Assembly (NCBI GenBank): GCA_029449245.1
Contig: JANATF010000004.1
Coordinates: 1,798,001-1,862,000 of the forward strand
Source: Mortierella alpina
Lineage: Eukaryota; Mortierellomycota; Mortierellomycetes; Mortierellales; Mortierellaceae
Direction of reading: 5' to 3'
DNA length: 64,000 nucleotides
The first letter of the stretch is position 1, and each line of letters opens with the position of its first letter. Under the pieces are notes generated by a model that was not told the DNA's origin, searched no databases, and saw only the letters and a list, made by a program, of their open reading frames with translations. This document shows, in pieces, positions 22,840 through 35,137 of this stretch. The position numbers and the translations under genes are program-made.

Positions 22840-23157
22840 CTGGAACGATATAATAGTACCTTTGAGAAGATCAAGGCAGTTCGCGAACAAAGCAGCATTG
22901 CTTGAATACTGAGAACAAGAAAAAAGCGTTTCACCAACTTCAATGGCGATCTCAAGTAAAACAAAGTTGGCAATGGCATAATGTGTTACGTGACACACAG
23001 GCGAACGAGATCCCTTATGTTCCCCCACTATCGCGTTACAAAATACTGCTACGTCATTCACGCGGTCTGTCTTTTTGGCGCGTATGTTTTGTTTCTTCAC
23101 CTGCCTCCATTCCTCTCCACATACCCCTCCCAGCACAATACCACCCATTCTCAGACG
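22840..23157. other. Intergenic between ARM protein 1 and the transposase-like gene
   Basis: 318 bases, with a pyrimidine-rich leader just before the ATG at 23158. I found no terminal inverted repeat here that pairs with sequence beyond 25930, though a by-eye search is weak. Confidence 0.4.
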
Positions 23158-25930
23158 ATGGCCGCACCAGACGACCCCCCATCCGTCACTCTGAGCAGCA
23201 CCTTGGCTACTGAAGGCTCATCAGTCGCCATCAGCGCATCAAATCAAGTTCCATTAACCTCCCCGGACAGCGTGGAAGATGAGGAGGTCCTCAGAGCAGC
23301 AATTGCCGAGTTGGTATGAGATTCAATGCCTCAAGCTACTCCGTAGCTGCCAGTGATTGTCCTAGTGCTGACATTATTCGTTCAAAGTCAATGCGTCTAG
23401 TTGACTTTGACATCAATAGGTCTCTTGATACTCTTCGAGGAGAAGCAGCCTGTGATGAGATGGAGGATGAGGACGAGGACGAGGCTGAGACCGCAATCGT
23501 CGACAATGGGGCCTCGAACAATACCGATACCGTCCCACTGAAGGAAACGATAGCGGCTTTGGAGCTCCAGTCCCAGGACAAGATCCACGAAGTCCTGAAA
23601 AACGCGCTATTCTCGGACCCTTATATACAGGACACGGCGGACGATTTTAGCATCCCAGAAGATGAGGTGATGAGCCTGAATAATGAAGGAAGCCTGGTAT
23701 TTGTTCTGAAGGCAGATTACTTTGAGGATTGGAAGGCCAGGCATCAAGACGCTATCGGGACCCAGTTCTATCCTCACAGCACGAAGCCCCATGTGTATCA
23801 ACGCGACAATCCAAAAAAAGGTATCCAGGCAGGCGATATCTGTGTCACATACGATTGCCAGCGCAAACGCGAGAAGCGTCAATTCCCAAACAGGATACCT
23901 GGTGGATTAAATGGAAAGCCGCGGGTACGACAGCCATCCATCCTCTGCAGCTGTGGGTCGTCTTTTAGAGCCGTACTTCGAACAGGGACGTTGGTGGGTG
24001 AGGGTAGAGTGGAGGACGTCTATCGCATTGAGTATGATTATGGCCATAACCATAACCTGGGAAAAGATGGCGGTATAGGAACTCAACAAAAGTCCCGAGC
24101 TATCAAAAATCGGATCAAGGCCATGCTCATGCGAGGAATGTCTATCTCAGCTGTCATGAACCGGTTGACAATGGACCATGCCAGGTTCACACGCCTTTGG
24201 AAGACAAGTAACGGCTCTCCGCGATTTTCCAGAGACGACTTCGTGACATACGATGATGTCTATAATATCTTATACGCCATCATGACTAAGCGGATGCGAA
24301 AGGACGAGAACCCGACCATTTCGGCGCGGCTCTGGATGGAGGATCTTCGACAACAAGGATACTTTACATACTACGATGATGACAAGGGCGAGTATCATGG
24401 TTTCTCCAATCCATGGCAACTGAACGAGCTTCGCAAGTGGGGCGATGTCTTTTGTTTCGATGGCACGCATCATGCATGCGGGTAGGTCAATTTAACGCGC
24501 AACATATGAGGGCTGCAATGCGTTGCTGACGTCTAACTACCCTCTCATTCATACAGACGTGATACTTACCTATACACGATAGTCGTCAAGAACAGAGAAA
24601 CGGGTTTCGGCATTCCTGTCGCGTTCTTCTTGACGAAGATCTCCCAGTGGCAGGTGCTCGAGGGATGGCTCCTTGCTCTGAAGGCTAAGATGGACGAGCT
24701 GTGTGAAGGAGAGTTCAAGCCAACGGCTGTCATCACCGATCAAGGTCAGACGGAGATCAATGCTATTCAAGCCGTCTGGCCGCTCGGTTTGCGCATCTTC
24801 TACTGCGCCTGGCATATTCTACAAGCTTGGGAAAGGAAGCTGACCCCGCAGAACCTTGGGTCAAGTAACCTCAGTACCATCGAAAAGGACGAGAGGAAGC
24901 GGAAGGTGTGTATACGAAGGCCCTTTTGATCCGCCTTTGTGATGAATCAACTGCGCAGATCTCCGCCATTAAGCTACAGTACCACTTGTGATAGGTACGT
25001 GCCCAACTACGCGCAATTCTTTATGCACGAACAGAAGGCACGGCGGACACTCTAGTCGAGGCCTTTAGGGACGAATGGCGGGATCTGGCGCCGAAGTTGA
25101 TTCTGTACATGGACCAGAACTACTTGGATTCGATTGCGGATAGGAGACGGTGGATGTTTTGCCACCGTGAAGGTGTCTCCTTTGCTTGGATCAACACAAA
25201 CAACTACGTCGAATCCTGGCACAACTCTTTGAAAAAACACTTTTTCAAGAACAAGCAACAGCGGCGCATCGATAGCGTTATTTACATCCTCACGGAGACC
25301 GCGATTCCGCACTACCAGCAGATGTGTATGCGGCACATACTGCAAGTTGGCCGGATGACTCCAGGGGCGAGGGAGACCTTGGCCGCCAATCTAGCAGCGT
25401 CGAACCACAGGGATCGCAAACGTGCGGAGGATCCTGAAGCGGTCTTTTTGATTCCAACTGCGGACCGGGCCGTGTTCAGAGTTGAGTCGTTCAAAAGTCC
25501 TCCGGGTACGTACGAGATTAGCATCGAATGGGCTCAAGGGTTTGCAGGTACTGTCACTAGTTGCACTTGCCCTGTCTTTGTTCAGGTGAGCAAGTGCTGT
25601 AAGCATATCGCATTGGCAACCATTGAACTTCCTCACACTGAGTTTCGCCATGCTGGCCATTGGAAGCTTCGAGATGAATCATTCCTCGAGGATCTCTCAG
25701 TCCAAGATGCTCCGGCTATGTTGGAGGCTGCTAAACCGCCATCGACAGTGTTTTTCAGACGTTATTTGGAAGGTATGAACAACTTAGCGAGTATAATGGA
25801 TGATGAGCGTTCTGTGGTTCCCGAGGAGCTACTCAGCTTGATGAAGAGATCACTTGAACTGTTTGAGTTGCATGCAACGGTTCTACCGCAGTATAATCTT
25901 AGCAATAAAAGGCAGAGGCAGAGGCGGTGA
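23158..25930 (+). CDS. MULE/FAR1-type transposase or domesticated relative with SWIM finger
   Basis: Four exons (23158-23313, 23388-24481, 24557-24905, 24995-25930) encode 844 residues. The N-terminal ~110 residues are acidic (EMEDEDEDEAE). The MULE transposase domain carries WGDVFCFDGTHHACG (catalytic Asp about 410), PTAVITDQGQTEINAI (Asp about 478), FYCAWHILQAWER (conserved C/H motif) and WINTNNYVESWHNSLKKH (Glu about 606). The D-D-E set is therefore complete. A C-terminal SWIM zinc finger reads SCTCPVFVQVSKCCKHI, with C-x-C and C-x-H. In Mutator-like elements this enzyme cuts and joins DNA at long inverted repeats; in plants FAR1/FHY3 are domesticated transcription factors of the same fold. 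Four clean exons, an open frame and no visible inverted repeats fit either a recently active element or a host gene. Confidence 0.85.
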
Positions 25931-25943
25931 TGAGAGATATAGC

Positions 25944-26312
25944 CTAAGCATCGAAGTAACAAACGGTATGTATAGCAGCAGAGTCAATGAGATGATGAAG
26001 GAACTTGTGCAAATCGACTTGTTCCCTCGACTGGTGTATATATAGAATAAAGTTCGCCTGTGCTAGAGCAATGTAAAATTCAAGGGGATGTCGAGGGATT
26101 TCAAAAACATCGACGACTGCCAGGATACCGAAAGTTGTCAGCGCCATAGACATAGTGGCATGCTTGCAATGGCACACAAGATAGAGCAGTGGTATAACTA
26201 CAGATAGAATGTACTCTAAAGATAATCGGATGCGTTTTGGTACTTGCAGCTCGTTTTGAAGAAGTGCCTTGTAATGCTCCAGCATTTTTCGGCGACTCCA
26301 ACCACCTCTCAC
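25944..26312 (-). CDS. Possible last exon of an unresolved hypothetical membrane protein gene
   Basis: A minus-strand open frame of ~120 codons contains WSRRKMLEHYKALLQNEL, a hydrophobic span around LSLEYILSVVIPLLYLVCH and a second around LEFYIALAQANFILYI. Its natural-looking composition suggests coding sequence, but it starts from a non-ATG codon. Further upstream, a frame around 26600-26400 (FRIVAAFDGESNKLNYSAYV) may be an earlier exon. I could not join the two with confident splice sites. I recognise no family. It is tail-to-tail with the transposase gene, only 13 bases from its stop. Confidence 0.3.
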   Translation of the reverse strand: MRGGWSRRKMLEHYKALLQNELQVPKRIRLSLEYILSVVIPLLYLVCHCKHATMSMALTTFGILAVVDVFEIPRHPLEFYIALAQANFILYIHQSREQVDLHKFLHHLIDSAAIHTVCYFDA

Positions 26313-26669
26313 ACTTTTTCTGGCAATTCAAAATGCTCAAGAACAACGAACAACGTAGTAATAATGTAAAGCTACCATTGAAGACTTGTATTTCAAGAAA
26401 CGAAGCAGTTTCCAGAAAGTTTTCCTAAGAGAACAACCCAAAAACAGTGAATCTTTGAGAGTGAGCGACCTTTTTGATACAAGAACTCGTGCTTGACAAA
26501 GACATACGCTGAGTAATTGAGCTTGTTGGATTCTCCATCGAAAGCTGCTACTATTCTGAAAGTTTGGTGAGGTTTGGAAATCGCTGCCTCGCTTGGCAGG
26601 AAAACAGACAATCACCAGCATTTCAGTTACATCGATGTTCGCCAAGACGCGTCCGTTTTCACACACCAC

Positions 26670-28978
26670 CTATACCAACTCATCAGTTTTTGCTCCATAC
26701 CAACATAGCCTTCTGGAGAGTTGTAATATAATCATAAGAAGCTACTCAGAGATCTAGAGAGCATTTGGAGACGATCTGAGGGACTTTGCTATGGAGGAGG
26801 TGTTTTCTAGGACATATTAGGTAGGATATACTCATAATGGTGGTGGGCGTTAACGTTTAGAAGTACAGACCAATGAGAGTGGCAAAAGAAATGATAGGCA
26901 TTAATGTTTACTTCAGTCTATTTCCTGTACCGGGGGAACATAAGGACACCCCAGGCGAACACTAGCCCTATTATATGGTTACAGTATCAGGGTGCTTTCG
27001 AGGCAGTGTGCAGATTCGTTTTTCTTAACTACCGCCGCATCAGGTTGGGCAAGCTAGAACTTTGATTGAAGCCAGGCAGGCGAGGTGTGTTTACATACTA
27101 GCCGCACAAAAGGCACTATTACAGCAAGGGCGGGGGTCAGGAGAATGAGGTCCAAGAGGCGGGTGAGACGGCAGAAGCTGGTCCGCTGCCTCCGAGTCTA
27201 CACAGGGAGGCGAGGGATGCAAAGTGTAAAAGAGAGTGAGTGAGGGCGAGAGTGAAAGCGGTCGGGAGGGATGGGAGTAGAAAACAAGAAAGTCGACCAA
27301 ACATGCCACCTGTCCAGACATGGTCGGTTTGGCACCATTGCGCTGGTTTCTCAGGAACGGAGGTTTCTAAAGACACAGCGCTGCATCCACGTCCCTGCCA
27401 AGGAGCATGGATTGGCAGCACACTCTGCTGATGTGGTGCTGTGGCATGAGAGTGTGCTGCGAATGTGTCATGAACACCATCCAGCGCGGGTTTGGGATTG
27501 GTTTGATTTGTTGACCCTCCCACTGTTTCCTTCAATCCCAAGAAAAAAAAAAAAAAAAAGAGGAGACGCGCTCTTAGGACACAACGCACTATCCTTCACT
27601 AGCAGACGAGGTGGCGAGTCAGGCTCCAAGCTGTACATCCCTAACCACAAATGCTTCACATTGCTGTGCAGCCCTATGCAGCTATTTGAAGCTTTGTACA
27701 GATGGATTAAGAATGGCACGATAATGCGAGCGCAGGGCAAAGCAAACCGCGACTCTCCTCAAATGTCCTTTAACCACTGTTTGGTTTTAAACCCGCTTTT
27801 GAGGCTTGGCCTTGCTCTGCACTGCAAACGCGCCCAAGAGACTGCTTCCGAAGGGTCGTGCTCAATTATGGGCCCAGTCAGAATGACAAGAGCCAAAATT
27901 GCTTCCCTTTCTCTTGCTCTGGGACTGCTAGTTTTTTTGGCCGGGAAGTCCTTTGCAAAAGGCACATCTGCTGGACTACATATGCCGAGGCTGCGAGCAA
28001 ATGCATTTCTTTTGCTCACACGCTGCTTGATTTTGGAATGCCTTCGGTAGCCAACCTCTCTGACTGTTCGCGAAAAGAGCATCAAGACGGCGATCCTCAA
28101 TTGTTCCAGTGAGCACAACAAAGGCGCGCGATCACCAAACATGGACCGTTTGGTCTATTCTCACAACCGCTGGGAGAGAAAGCGTTTTCATCCTAAAGTA
28201 CTACGCACTTGCGACTCTTTTCATCTCTCTTTGCAGCACTCAGTGAGAGCAACGATGCCAGTAACCTGTCACTCCACACCCTCACTCCTGAATACAACAG
28301 CTCTCCACTGGCCTGTGCAAAGCGGGTCGCGCTCGAGTTCAGTGGTCGGTGCAGGATTCTAGGGGGTTGGGTACCGCCTCTTCGTTCTCGCGCTTGATAA
28401 GGCGCGCAGGCCGATGCCACGCACACGGCTACATTTTCACATTCGTTCACCAGATCAGGGCAGGAAAGGCGGGCTAGAACTCAAAGGCGGCCCTCTTGAA
28501 CCTCGCAGCTCTCTTGGTATGCTGTTGCTTGCATATCGTCGCAGTCTGGGCATATCGATCCAGACCTCGTCATTCGGAACTTTCTCGCACTACTACATGG
28601 TGCCGCTAGTCTCATCAAGGTGTGCCTGGCCCTTACCCTTTCCTTGCCGGCCGCGATGAAACCGCCTATTCAGCAAAGACGTGATTGAAGTCGAGCTATA
28701 GGACAGCGACAGCTCGGCTGGCATTCCGGCTGCGGCTATGGCGGAGAGAGGCGGATGGCTGCTGCTCATTTCATGTTGTGGTGGCGATGAGTGTAACATT
28801 GAAGGGATAGAAGGGCAAAATGAGGGTGATCGTGTGATATGAAAGGGCAGTTCTAATCTTTAGTGTACAAAAAGGAGGCCACTTCGCCATCCGTCTTTTG
28901 TCCGATTTCCATCTTTCGTCTTTACTTCGCTCTTTTCACGTTTTTTGCACCTCATTGTTGGACGATACCACCCCCAGC
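26670..28978. other. Gene-poor interval with an A17 run
   Basis: About 2.3 kb with no supported gene. A 259-codon open frame at 27271-28050 passes through the A run at 27543-27559 and shows no domain, so it is not called. The right end (about 28880-28975) is a pyrimidine-rich leader to ARM protein 2. Confidence 0.4.
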
Positions 28979-31740
28979 ATGTCGCATTCTCAGGCTTTCA
29001 GGCTCTCTACTGGACTAGAGGCTGCTCCCGAGCCAGAAATCTGTATTGAAACTCGATATGACAGAGAAAACAACGTAGAATTCATTCGCTGGAAGGATGT
29101 TGAACAAGTTTTCAGCCGTGCGAAATACGTGCTGAATGGCCAAGTATTGGTATCATTCATGGTCGACGACAACTTTGAAGAGTAAGGGCAGTGTTGTCAG
29201 GCTGCTGTGTTTAACGTGAAGTATGAAGATTTGAACTGGACGCTCAAGGACTTACTGTGATAGCTTCTTCTTGCCGTATGTATACAAAGCCTAGAGCCCA
29301 AGAGAATAGCACATCACCCAGGAGTCATTTTGGAAGTTGTCACCGCTGAGTCTGAGGAAGTATCGGCTGCCCTTCCGAGAGCCTCTACATACGAGGCCAC
29401 TCCTCCAAGTTCACCAATGCCTGGTTCTATCTCAGTTCTCAAGGATAATATGACAGCAAATATTGCCAGCGACTTTGTTGTTTTCAAGGAAACGGCCGGA
29501 AACGATACTCGAGTCGAAAGCGACGACGAGGATGAGGACCAGGAACCAGATCGAGAAAGAGTGCCTTCAAACGATAACTCCCAAGACGGTATAGATGCGT
29601 ATCAGGAGGCTGGTGTTGGTAAAACCTGTGAGATCTGGAGCGAGGATGACGAGCTCGAGGCTGAATTAGCATTGCGATACTATTTACAATGTAAGGCTCT
29701 ACCATGGCCAGGCACGGCCCTTGCACTCGTGAGAGCTATTGTAGACCTCCATGAAACCTAGTCTTGATATTTTATTTCTTTCAGACCCAGGCACTGAGCT
29801 CGGACACAGCCATTTCTTTCAGGGCGACTTTGTACGATATGTTATTATCTTGGCAAACTCAAAGGAACTGAAAAGCTTGTCCCTCACAACAAATGTCCTT
29901 ACAGTAGCCACCACAATAGGTGAGCTTCGTCCCCCGCACCTTGAATGTTTGAACTTTGTTCGCCACTTCGCAGGTTCATGCAGAGTAGCATTCTTCTTTG
30001 TAACCTCGCACTTGGTTATTTTTAGACGCCACGGTGGTTGACCCGAAAGTCCTCAAGCCAATTTTTAACCTGGTCGAGTCCAAGGACATATTAATGCAAG
30101 AAAAGGCTTCAAATATTCTCACGAAGCTGGCTGCGATAGGTATGTGTGTTGCTTGCTTTACGTGCAGTATACTCACCGAAAACGATGAATATCTGCTGAA
30201 CCGCACGTCCACATTATTCGAAAATAGACAAAAATACAGGGTTGATCGTGAACAACGGGGGGTTAAGATGCTTACTTTGTTTAGGAACGTCTGAGGCTAC
30301 GACTCTGCGTCGCAATTTTTCGGCCGTAATGGTCAGTCTTGCAAGAAACGGTACGAGCATATGGTTTGGTTGATATGGAAGAGCGTTTCGATCAGATGTG
30401 GCGAATCCAATCGCATTCGTTCACACCTTGCCAACTTGAAACACTAGAGGATAACGCCTGCAAAATTGCAAGTGACAAACGCATCATGTCCACGCTTCTC
30501 CGCCTTGTCCAGTTTGACGACATCGAGATGCATGAGAATGCTCTATTGGCGATCTCTCATCTTTCAATTACCGTGGATGCTAGGCCTAGGCTGGTTGAAG
30601 CTGGGGTACTGCCCGTGCTCGTGCGGCTTTTAGGCGCACCCAATCCCGTTTGTGTGCTTCTGCTTCTTAACACTCTTATGAATGTCACAAAAGTCACTGG
30701 AACACTGGAGTGGTTCGTTCAATCGGCTCCCAGGATGATCAGGACATTAAAGGAATTGCTGGAGAAGAACGTGGAGGAGTCCTCAAACGAAGTGTTGCTG
30801 TCATTTTTGACTCTGCTCGCCTCTGAGGAAACCTTTCAACGTGAGATCGCAAGCGTAGGCTGTCTGGTCCCGCTACTGCGCCTGTCAAAGTCTAGTTCGT
30901 TTCATCTGAGTGCACTGTCAGCGACTCTTGTCAGTCGTCTCGCTGGACCTTCGTCTAATGATCAACCCCTTATCAGGTCAGGATGGTTAGAGCGCATGAT
31001 CGAGATGCTGGATCATGATGCTCTCGTACCCTTGGAGGATAATGAGGCACGGTGCTGTATAGTCTCAGCTTTCCACCGTTTGCTCGTGCGCGAGAGCAAC
31101 TCAAAACCCATCATGGACAAAGGACTAGCGAAACGCCTCTGCACCATCGCTATGAAAGAGCCACCAAACATTCAGCTGCAGTTGGCATGTTGCCTGAGTT
31201 CACTTGCTAGATGTGGTAGGTGCACCTACCAACGTCTTCTGTTTGGATTTTGAAAGATTACTCACGAAGGACATCGACTCATCCTCCAATGCTTCTGTAG
31301 TTGAGATCGTGCCACGTTTGCTCAAGGCGGGCGTCCTTGGAACCATACTGCGGCTTAGTGCCTTGCCACATCTCACGATCAAAGAAACTGGCGCCAATGC
31401 TATCTTAAACCTCTGCGCTGGGAGTTCGAGCGTTTCACCCCTCATCAACCACTGGACCACGCCAGTTCCAGGCCTCCATGGATATTTTTTACGTTCCCTT
31501 AACGATCCATCGATCCGAGATGTGGCCTTTATGACAGTTGCAGTGCTAATCGAATTTCCTGCTATGAGAGCTCTGGTTGCTAAATCGTCTCAACTCCGTC
31601 CCTTAGTCCTTCGGGTCATACAATCGCTGAGAGCCATTGATGCAGAGCAGCATGTAGGATCACCGGGGTCTACTACGAACCACTCTTCAGCGACCGAAAA
31701 GACTCAGCGAGTGCTTATCTTACTCTCAAAGGAACAGTAA
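28979..31740 (+). CDS. Armadillo-repeat protein 2 with N-terminal lineage-specific module
   Basis: Seven exons (28979-29181, 29290-29690, 29785-29919, 30026-30139, 30285-30350, 30448-31215, 31301-31740) encode 708 residues. Residues ~16-95 form the module shared with the genes at 32179 and 42466: FIRWKDVEQVF, YVLNGQVLVSFMVDD, then after the phase-2 intron PKRIAHHPGVILEVV. An acidic linker follows (SDDEDEDQEPDRER). The Vac8-like ARM region starts at GHSHFFQGDFVRYVIILANS and includes VLKPIFNLVESKDILMQEKA, ALLAISHLSITVDARPRL, EAGVLPVLVRLL and VPRLLKAGVLGTILRLS. The C-terminal part has HWTTPVPGLHGYFLRSL. Exon 5 is 87 bases shorter than its counterpart in ARM protein 3, so part of one repeat has been lost in frame. 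Two junctions looked frame-breaking at first but resolve cleanly against the paralogue. Confidence 0.8.
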
Positions 31741-32178
31741 AGGAGACTGACGACACCTTGACAATATAAACCATTCCGTGATCGATCTTTTATTTTAGTA
31801 GTTTTGGCGTGGTATTTCTCAATCCTGGGGGAAGGGTTCTTTTGCATCCACGGCGATGACTTCAAGGAAGATGCTCCTAACAATGGCTTTAGAAGCATAG
31901 ATACGAAATACAATCATCTGCAATTTTGCATGAGGAAACACAGCTAGAAGTGCATCTCCTAAGTCAATGCAATGTGCATGAATTTCAAGAGAGCCCATGT
32001 ATTGCATAACCTTGGCCATGCAGATGACCGCGAGACTCTCCAAGGAGACCGAGGAGCGAGCTTCGCCAGTTGTGCACCCACGAAAAAACCATCGTCCCTA
32101 AATATCTTCGCTGCCCAAATTTTTTGGACATCTCCTCCGCACTTTACAACCTGCCTTTCAATACCAAGCCAGCAAAGT
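31741..32178. other. Intergenic between ARM proteins 2 and 3
   Basis: 438 bases separating two same-strand paralogues. No open frame of note and no repeat seen. Confidence 0.4.
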
Positions 32179-35137
32179 ATGTCATCTCCAAAGAAATCCC
32201 AAGCTTTCAGGCTCCCCGTCTCAAAAGGAGCAGCTCCTGTGCCAGACATCCACATCGAACCACGCTACGACCAAACGACGAAAGAGCATGTAATTCTCTG
32301 GAAGGACATTCAACGGATCTCTGTGGATGCAAAGTACGTACTGGATGGTGAGAAGGTGGTATCATTCATGGTGGATGACGACTTTAACGAGTAAGTGAAC
32401 TTGTGTGTCTTTACCTGTTGTTGAGAGTATTATAAATTCCGAAGAGATATAATCAGGCAAAATGCTCACTCTCAGTTATGGTAAAAGCATTGTCCCCGCA
32501 AGGATTTTGTACCATCCAGGCGTGGTTCTCAAAGTTGTCACTGCCAATTCTGAGAACCTGCCGGTCGCTCGCCCCAGTTCCCCTCGTCATCAGAGCATTC
32601 CGCCTCCGTCACAGCACGAAGTCGCTTCTCCAACTTCAAAGGCTCCTTCAACTATTCCAGCTATACATACCAAACCAAACACACTAGCGCTCGCTTCTAC
32701 TAAAAGCTCACCAGGACAATCCTCGACATCAACCCTGTCACCAGTTACTTCGAAGGACCCGCCGCCCTTGAATTCGCCAACCGGTCTTGAGGGAATCGCT
32801 AAAGCTGGAGCTAATGTGAGCTCTACAGATACTCATTTGGACAGCCAGCTGGCCGCTCTGGAAATTACAACTGCTCCTGATGAAGGCACCTCGAAATCGT
32901 CGAAGAAGAAGAAGAAGAAGAAGAAGAAAGCTGAGAAAGCTGAGACTGCAGTTGTCGCATCACAAAGTCAACAAACCTGGAGTGAGGCTGACCAAGTCAC
33001 GGCCGAGAGGTCTTTATCCATCTTCATGACGTGTAAGTTGATTTGTGAAGTATGTTTTATGTGTATGCTGGCAAAAGTCCAAGAACCTTGTTCAGAGCAG
33101 CTAACATATTGATTCAAGCGTCGGCCTATCGTCAAGGAGGAGGTCTTGACCAAAGGGGAAGGAAACTATTCTTTACAGGCGATGGTTTGCGATTCACCAA
33201 GATACTTGCCTATTCGAAAGACGCCCAAAGGCAGTTGCTGGCAGCTGCTGCTTTTATAGTGGCAACAAACAATGGTGGGTACTTTCGATTGAAAGGTGCT
33301 TTGGTATCTCCAGAAATTACACAGCATGCCTCTTCTCACGCTCGAGCATTTCCTCTGTGATCTTCGATGTCATATCAGGTATCGACGCTGTGGATCGAGA
33401 TGCGTTCAAAGCCATCATCCATCTCATTGAGACCGACAGTGCCACAATACAAGACAAAGCCTCGACGGCCCTGGTCAGATTAGTAAGAGATGGTGAGTGC
33501 CTGTGCTCTTCATCATGGTTGTATAGCACATACAACAACCACGGGAGCTTTTTAATTCATTGAGGTACTAACTATTGGGGCCTCTCTGGGATGCAAGACA
33601 CCAACAAATGCCTGGTTGTCGAGCTGGGTGGGTTGAAGTCACTGCGGCACCTGCTACTATCTATCAAAAGTCTTCATCGAAACTATCTGGCAGCCGTTAG
33701 CAGGATGGCCATGAAAGGTAACATTCTTCAGTACTGACCGCACGATGGACTGAGATCATTCGCTACTTACGTGGCCAATTACTTTTGAAAATTGACCTTT
33801 TGGAATGTCTTGTAACGATACAGAGAGCATCGCTCGAGTCATCTCGCAGGACAAGGAAACTGTGGCTGCCATTGCCCGCCTAGTACAAGAGGATGACCTC
33901 GAGGGGCAAAGGCTTGCTCTGGGAGCGATCTCTCACTTGTCCGAAGCAGAGGGATTCATGCAGATCGCTATCCAAGCTGGATTGATACCCATCATTGTGC
34001 GCCTTGCTCGTTCCACCCACGGCGATTTCGGAATGCGCTGCCTTACCGCGCTCAGGAGAATGACAGGCGATAAGACGTCCTTGGGATACTTGAAGCATCT
34101 AACAGAGGCATGCCCTGGAATCTTCAAAACTCTGGTAACATTACTGAGCTCTATCGAGGAGGAAACCTTGGGCTGCGCCATGATGATTCTGTTTAGACTC
34201 GCCGATGAGGAGCAACACCGTCAAGAGATAGTGGCAGCCGGAGCTTTGACACCGCTGCCTAAGCTACTCCAGGCGCGTTCAGAGAGAGTGGTTGGTAGTG
34301 CCATCGGACTGATCAAGGTTCTAGCTGTTACTCCCGGAGTTAATGACCAACCTATAATTGAGTCGGGATGTTTAGAGCGCCTAATTGAGCTGCTGGTTCA
34401 AAAAAGATCGCATATACCCATTGTCGAAGGAGACCTCTTTCGTATAATCGTCATACAGACCTTTATCCTCCTACTCGGGCGAGAAGGCAATGTAAAGGCG
34501 ATTTTCGACATGGATCTGGTGCCGCAATTGTGCTCTGTCATACTAAAGGAGTCGCCAGAATTGCAGACGGGCATGACAATGTGCTTTGTTAAACTGTCTG
34601 AACAGGGTAAATACTATCGAGGTAGAGTGATAGTTTAGGTCGATATCACTCCTTTGTGGTACTTACCCATCTTTTTCTACATGTCCTTTTGTCACGCCTA
34701 CTCTAGCTGAGTTGCGGCCAAGGATGCTCCAGATGGGCATTCTCAGTACCCTGTTTCAATTGGCCAAGTCAACGACTTCAGTAGGCATCTTGACGTACAT
34801 ATCAGACCTTTTACAACAATTGGCTGAAGATCCTGAAGTCCTTATCCAATATTGGACCATGCCACAGGCAGGACTACGAAGATACCTTGTGCATTTGCTC
34901 GAGAGTGGCGATGTATTTTTATCAAAGATGGCCTTGGATATAATTCTGGCGCTCGTCGACGATCCCGCCTTGAAAAGCCTGATTGAACAGGCAGACATGA
35001 TCAAGGTGCCGTTCCTTTGCATGGTCAAGCTCATGGAAGGCATGGCCTCGGACAAGAACGAACCAACGGAGACCAGAATGCTCTCCATGCTGGTGACCGA
35101 TACAGCACAGCTACTATCTGGCCTACTTGAATGGTAG
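32179..35137 (+). CDS. Armadillo-repeat protein 3 with the same N-terminal module
   Basis: Eight exons (32179-32390, 32476-33032, 33119-33274, 33379-33492, 33565-33717, 33824-34606, 34707-35137; seven junction-tested blocks as listed, start and stop included) encode 801 residues. The module is VILWKDIQRI, YVLDGEKVVSFMVDD, then after a phase-2 intron IVPARILYHPGVVLKVV. A ~150-residue Ser/Pro/Thr linker contains a nine-lysine run (SSKKKKKKKKKAEKAE). The ARM part opens with KLFFTGDGLRFTKILAYS and includes CLVVELGGLKSLRHLL, ALGAISHLSEAEGFMQIA, IQAGLIPIIVRLARS, MLQMGILSTLFQLAKS and YWTMPQAGLRRYLVHLL. The block is collinear with ARM protein 2, with the same intron phases. By homology with Vac8 it is probably a protein-binding scaffold; the partner is unknown. 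To be exact, I count seven exons in this model. Confidence 0.83.

Noticed and set aside
27271-28050. 259-codon plus-strand frame
   Set aside because: It runs through a 17-base A run, starts with low-complexity sequence and has no domain or signal peptide.
29182-31300. ARM protein 2 as a pseudogene, because two junctions seemed out of frame
   Set aside because: Comparison with ARM protein 3 gave in-phase acceptors at 29290 and 31301, and the whole 708-residue frame is open.
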